DNA from: DASYYE01 sp035946955
GTDB lineage: Bacteria > Actinomycetota > Actinomycetes > Streptosporangiales > Streptosporangiaceae
Direction of reading: 5' to 3'
NCBI GenBank assembly: GCA_035946955.1
Contig: DASYYE010000268.1
Location: 1 to 8,387, forward strand
Length of the DNA stretch: 8,387 nucleotides
In this document: positions 6,215-8,387 of the stretch, piece by piece
Numbering within the stretch: position 1 is the first letter of the stretch
Layout of the letters: each line of letters begins with the position of its first letter
Translations under genes and position numbers: made by a program
The notes under the pieces: model-generated
The model's input: the letters and a program-made list of their open reading frames with translations, nothing else
What the model was told of the DNA's origin: nothing
Database searches by the model: none

Positions 6215-6239
6215 TGCCAGCCGAGGCAAAGGGGCACCT

Positions 6240-6761
6240 GTGCGAGTGCTGGGCATCGACCCCGGCCTGACCCGGTGTGGGGTGGGAGTCGTGACAGGCA
6301 CCGTGGGGCGTCCGCCCGTGCTCGTCGCCGCCGACGTCATCCGCACACCCGCCACGGACAACATCGCGCAGCGTCTGCTCACGCTGGACCGGGTGATCGA
6401 GCAGTGGCTGGCCGAGTACCAGCCCGACGCGGTTGCGGTGGAGCGGGTCTTCAGCCAGCACAATGTCACCACCGTGATGGGCACGGCACAGGCTGGTGCG
6501 GTAGCGATCGTGTGCGCGGCCAGGCGGGGAACCCCGGTGGGCCTGTATACCCCGAGTGAGGTCAAAGCGGCGGTGACAGGCAGCGGGCGGGCGGACAAGG
6601 CCCAGGTCACAGCCATGGTGATGCGGCTGCTGCGGCTGGCGGACCCGCCCCGCCCCGCGGACACCGCGGACGCCCTGGCGCTGGCTATCTGCCACTTGTG
6701 GCGCGGCAGTGCCGCCAGCCGGCTCGCTGCGGCCATGAGCGCTGTGGGGAGGCAGCAGTGA
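6240..6761 (+). CDS. ruvC: Holliday junction resolvase RuvC
   Basis: A 173-residue endonuclease that cuts Holliday junctions symmetrically once RuvAB has moved them, during recombination repair. The four acidic metal-binding residues are present: Asp7 in LGIDPGLTRCG, Glu68 in AVERVF, and Asp141 and Asp144 in PADTADALA. Other RuvC blocks are FSQHNVTTVMGTAQA, YTPSEVKAAVTGSGRADKAQV and ALAICH. Length is normal. The GTG start at 6240 is supported by AAAGGGG at 6228–6234, five bases upstream, and by the standard MRVLGIDPG N-terminus. Its stop overlaps the ruvA start as GTGA. It is the first gene of the ruvCAB unit and lies directly behind the LexA box. Confidence 0.97.
   Translation: MRVLGIDPGLTRCGVGVVTGTVGRPPVLVAADVIRTPATDNIAQRLLTLDRVIEQWLAEYQPDAVAVERVFSQHNVTTVMGTAQAGAVAIVCAARRGTPVGLYTPSEVKAAVTGSGRADKAQVTAMVMRLLRLADPPRPADTADALALAICHLWRGSAASRLAAAMSAVGRQQ
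6746..6752 (+). promoter_or_regulatory. Strong ribosome-binding site deciding the ruvA start
   Basis: GGGGAGG lies five bases before GTG 6758, inside the end of ruvC. It favours this start over the in-frame ATG at 6698, which would add 20 residues with no RuvA similarity. Confidence 0.8.
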
Positions 6762-7417
6762 TCTCACATCTGGCCGGCACCGTGTGTGCGGTGGCGCCCG
6801 AGGGTGCCGTGGTCGAGGTCGGGGGAGTGGGCCTGCTGGTGCAGGCAACCCCGGGCACACTGGCGACACTGCGGCCAGGTGAACGCGCCCGGGTGGCCAC
6901 GTCACTGGTGGTGCGGGAAGACTCCCTGACGCTGTTCGGCTTCGCCACCGACGACGAACGCGACGTGTTCGAACTGCTCCAGACCGCCAGCGGCATCGGC
7001 CCCCGGCTGGCACTGGCCATGCTGGCCGTGTTCAGCCCCGACGCGCTGCGCAGGGCGGTGGCCGAGGAAGACGTCGCTGCCCTGACCAGGGTGCCCGGCA
7101 TCGGCCGTAAAGGCGCACAACGTATCGTCCTGGAACTGGCGGGCCGCCTGGGCGCGCCCGGCATGGGCACTGGCTCCCACGAGGGGAGTGGCGGCCCAGC
7201 CGCCGCCCGCAGCATGGCCCCATGGCGTGACCAGGTGCGTGTGGGCCTGGTGAACCTCGGCTGGCAGGCCCGGGACGCCGACGCGGCCATAGCCGCGGTC
7301 GAAGCTGACCTGTCCGCGCAGTCCGCAGCGGGGGACGGCGACGGGCAGCCATCCCTTGATGACGTGGACGCCGCCGTGATGCTGCGAGCCGCGCTGCGGA
7401 AACTGAGCCGCGCGTGA
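6758..7417 (+). CDS. ruvA: Holliday junction branch migration protein RuvA
   Basis: A 219-residue protein that binds four-way junctions as a tetramer and loads RuvB motors. From the GTG it reads MISHLAGTV, the normal RuvA beginning. Residues 1–64 form the OB-fold domain, with the acidic pin at Glu54-Asp55 in VVREDSLTLFGF. Two helix-hairpin-helix motifs follow, LLQTASGIGPRLALAML (73–89) and LTRVPGIGRKGAQRIVLEL (109–127). A Gly/Ala-rich flexible linker (about 132–155) connects to the RuvB-binding domain III (about 156–219, VRVGLVNLGWQARDADAAI). The start overlaps the ruvC stop by 4 bases. The stop is immediately followed by ruvB, so the three genes almost certainly share one transcript. Confidence 0.97.
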   Translation: MISHLAGTVCAVAPEGAVVEVGGVGLLVQATPGTLATLRPGERARVATSLVVREDSLTLFGFATDDERDVFELLQTASGIGPRLALAMLAVFSPDALRRAVAEEDVAALTRVPGIGRKGAQRIVLELAGRLGAPGMGTGSHEGSGGPAAARSMAPWRDQVRVGLVNLGWQARDADAAIAAVEADLSAQSAAGDGDGQPSLDDVDAAVMLRAALRKLSRA

Positions 7418-7419
7418 CG

Positions 7420-8387
7420 ATGCCAGGCCCAGATGACCAGCGGCTGGTCTCACCACTGGCCGAGGCCGACGAACGGGTGATCGAGAGCACCCTGCGGCCC
7501 AAGCGGCTGGGCGACTTCATCGGCCAGGCCCGTGTCCGCGAGCAGCTCTCCCTGGTCCTGGCCGGTGCCCTCCGGCGCGGCAAGCCCCCGGACCACGTGC
7601 TGTTGTCAGGCCCGCCCGGCCTGGGCAAGACCACCATCGCCATGATCATCGCCGCCGAACTCGGTGCCCCCCTCCGGATCACCAGCGGCCCCGCCATCGA
7701 GCGGGCAGGCGACCTGGCCGCGGTCCTGTCCACCCTGGGCGAGGGCGAGGTCATGTTCATCGACGAGATCCACCGCGTGGCCCGCCCCGCCGAAGAAATG
7801 CTCTACCTGGCCATGGAGGACTTCCGCGTGGACGTGGTGGTCGGCAAAGGCCCAGGCGCCACCGCCATCCCCCTGGACATAAGCCCCTTCACACTGGTGG
7901 GTGCCACCACCAGGGCCGGCCTCCTGCCCGCCCCGCTCCGCGACAGGTTCGGCTTCACCGCCCACCTTGACTTCTACGAAACCCATGAGCTGGAGACCAT
8001 CATCCGCCGCTCAGCAACCCTGCTGGGAGTCTCCTTCAGCGACGACGGCGCGAAAGAGATCGCAGGCCGCTCCCGCGGCACCCCCCGCATCGCCAACCGC
8101 CTGCTCCGCCGGGTGCGCGACTACGCCGAAGTGCGCGCCGACGGCACCATCACCCAAGATGTCGCCCGCGCCGCCCTCGACCTCTACGAAGTAGACGAAT
8201 ACGGCCTGGACCGCCTGGACCGAGCCGTTCTGGACGCCCTGGTCCGCCGCTTCAACGGCGGCCCCGTAGGCCTGTCCACCCTCGCGGTGGCCGTAGGTGA
8301 AGAGTCCGAAACCGTAGAAGTGGTAGCCGAGCCCTTCCTGGTCCGGGCCGGCCTGATAGCCCGCACCCCACGAGGCCGGGTAGCCAC
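7420..8387 (+). CDS. ruvB: Holliday junction branch migration helicase RuvB (3'-truncated by window)
   Basis: An AAA+ hexameric motor that drives branch migration with RuvA. The frame stays open from ATG 7420 to the window end, giving 322 residues; the expected 20–30 C-terminal residues lie outside. Seen in order: LRPKRLGDFIGQ near the N-terminus, Walker A GPPGLGKTT (64–72), Walker B DEIHR (115–119), sensor 1 GATTRAG (161–167), the arginine-finger region LRDRFG (173–178), sensor 2 GTPRIANR with Arg223, and the C-terminal winged-helix block FNGGPVGLSTLA. An in-frame GTG at 7414 that overlaps the ruvA stop is an equally possible start; neither has a strong ribosome-binding site. The last ~190 bases use GTA for valine far more than the rest of the gene. 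Confidence 0.96.
   Translation, partial: MPGPDDQRLVSPLAEADERVIESTLRPKRLGDFIGQARVREQLSLVLAGALRRGKPPDHVLLSGPPGLGKTTIAMIIAAELGAPLRITSGPAIERAGDLAAVLSTLGEGEVMFIDEIHRVARPAEEMLYLAMEDFRVDVVVGKGPGATAIPLDISPFTLVGATTRAGLLPAPLRDRFGFTAHLDFYETHELETIIRRSATLLGVSFSDDGAKEIAGRSRGTPRIANRLLRRVRDYAEVRADGTITQDVARAALDLYEVDEYGLDRLDRAVLDALVRRFNGGPVGLSTLAVAVGEESETVEVVAEPFLVRAGLIARTPRGRVA

Noticed and set aside
6698..6757. In-frame ATG extending ruvA by 20 residues.
   Set aside because: The extension lies in ruvC, lacks similarity to RuvA, and GTG 6758 has a strong ribosome-binding site and gives the standard MIS N-terminus.

Overview
The window reads as chromosomal DNA from a high-GC actinomycete. Third codon positions are strongly G/C, GTG starts occur, and there is a perfect actinobacterial-type LexA box. 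The gene order pdxT–yebC … ruvC–ruvA–ruvB is, to my knowledge, the usual actinobacterial arrangement. I cannot name a genus from the sequence alone.

Layout, all genes on the + strand. (1) 1–1142: the 3' part of pdxT (glutaminase of pyridoxal-phosphate synthase), overlapping yebC by ATGA. yebC is a YebC/PmpR/TACO1-type translation factor. (2) 1143–1540: a 398-base non-coding interval. It holds a striking 24-bp perfect hairpin (1273–1326), a single DnaA-box match (1328–1336) and a 19-base operator-like palindrome (1396–1414) ahead of the next operon. (3) 1541–6129: four genes joined by overlaps of 4, 4 and 17 bases. They encode a membrane-anchored fusion/adaptor protein with a peptidoglycan-binding domain, a MacB/LolD-type ABC ATPase, a MacB-type permease, and a lipoprotein of unknown function with paired cysteines. 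(4) 6130–6239: the ruvC promoter region with a perfect SOS box. (5) 6240–8387: ruvC, ruvA and ruvB, the Holliday-junction resolvasome. ruvC and ruvA overlap by GTGA, and ruvB is cut off by the window end about 20–30 residues before its expected stop.

How they work together: RuvA and RuvB bind and branch-migrate Holliday junctions and RuvC cuts them; the LexA box suggests DNA-damage induction of all three. The exporter-like module looks like an accessory block between yebC and ruvC. It resembles a tripartite MacB system rebuilt for a Gram-positive envelope, with the adaptor's usual coiled-coil hairpin replaced by a glycine linker and a wall-binding domain, plus a dedicated lipoprotein. It is the best candidate in the window for an under-described system. 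The parts are recognisable families, but substrate and role are unknown. The ATPase also carries a C-terminal tail made of an 18-bp repeat that runs to its last codon.
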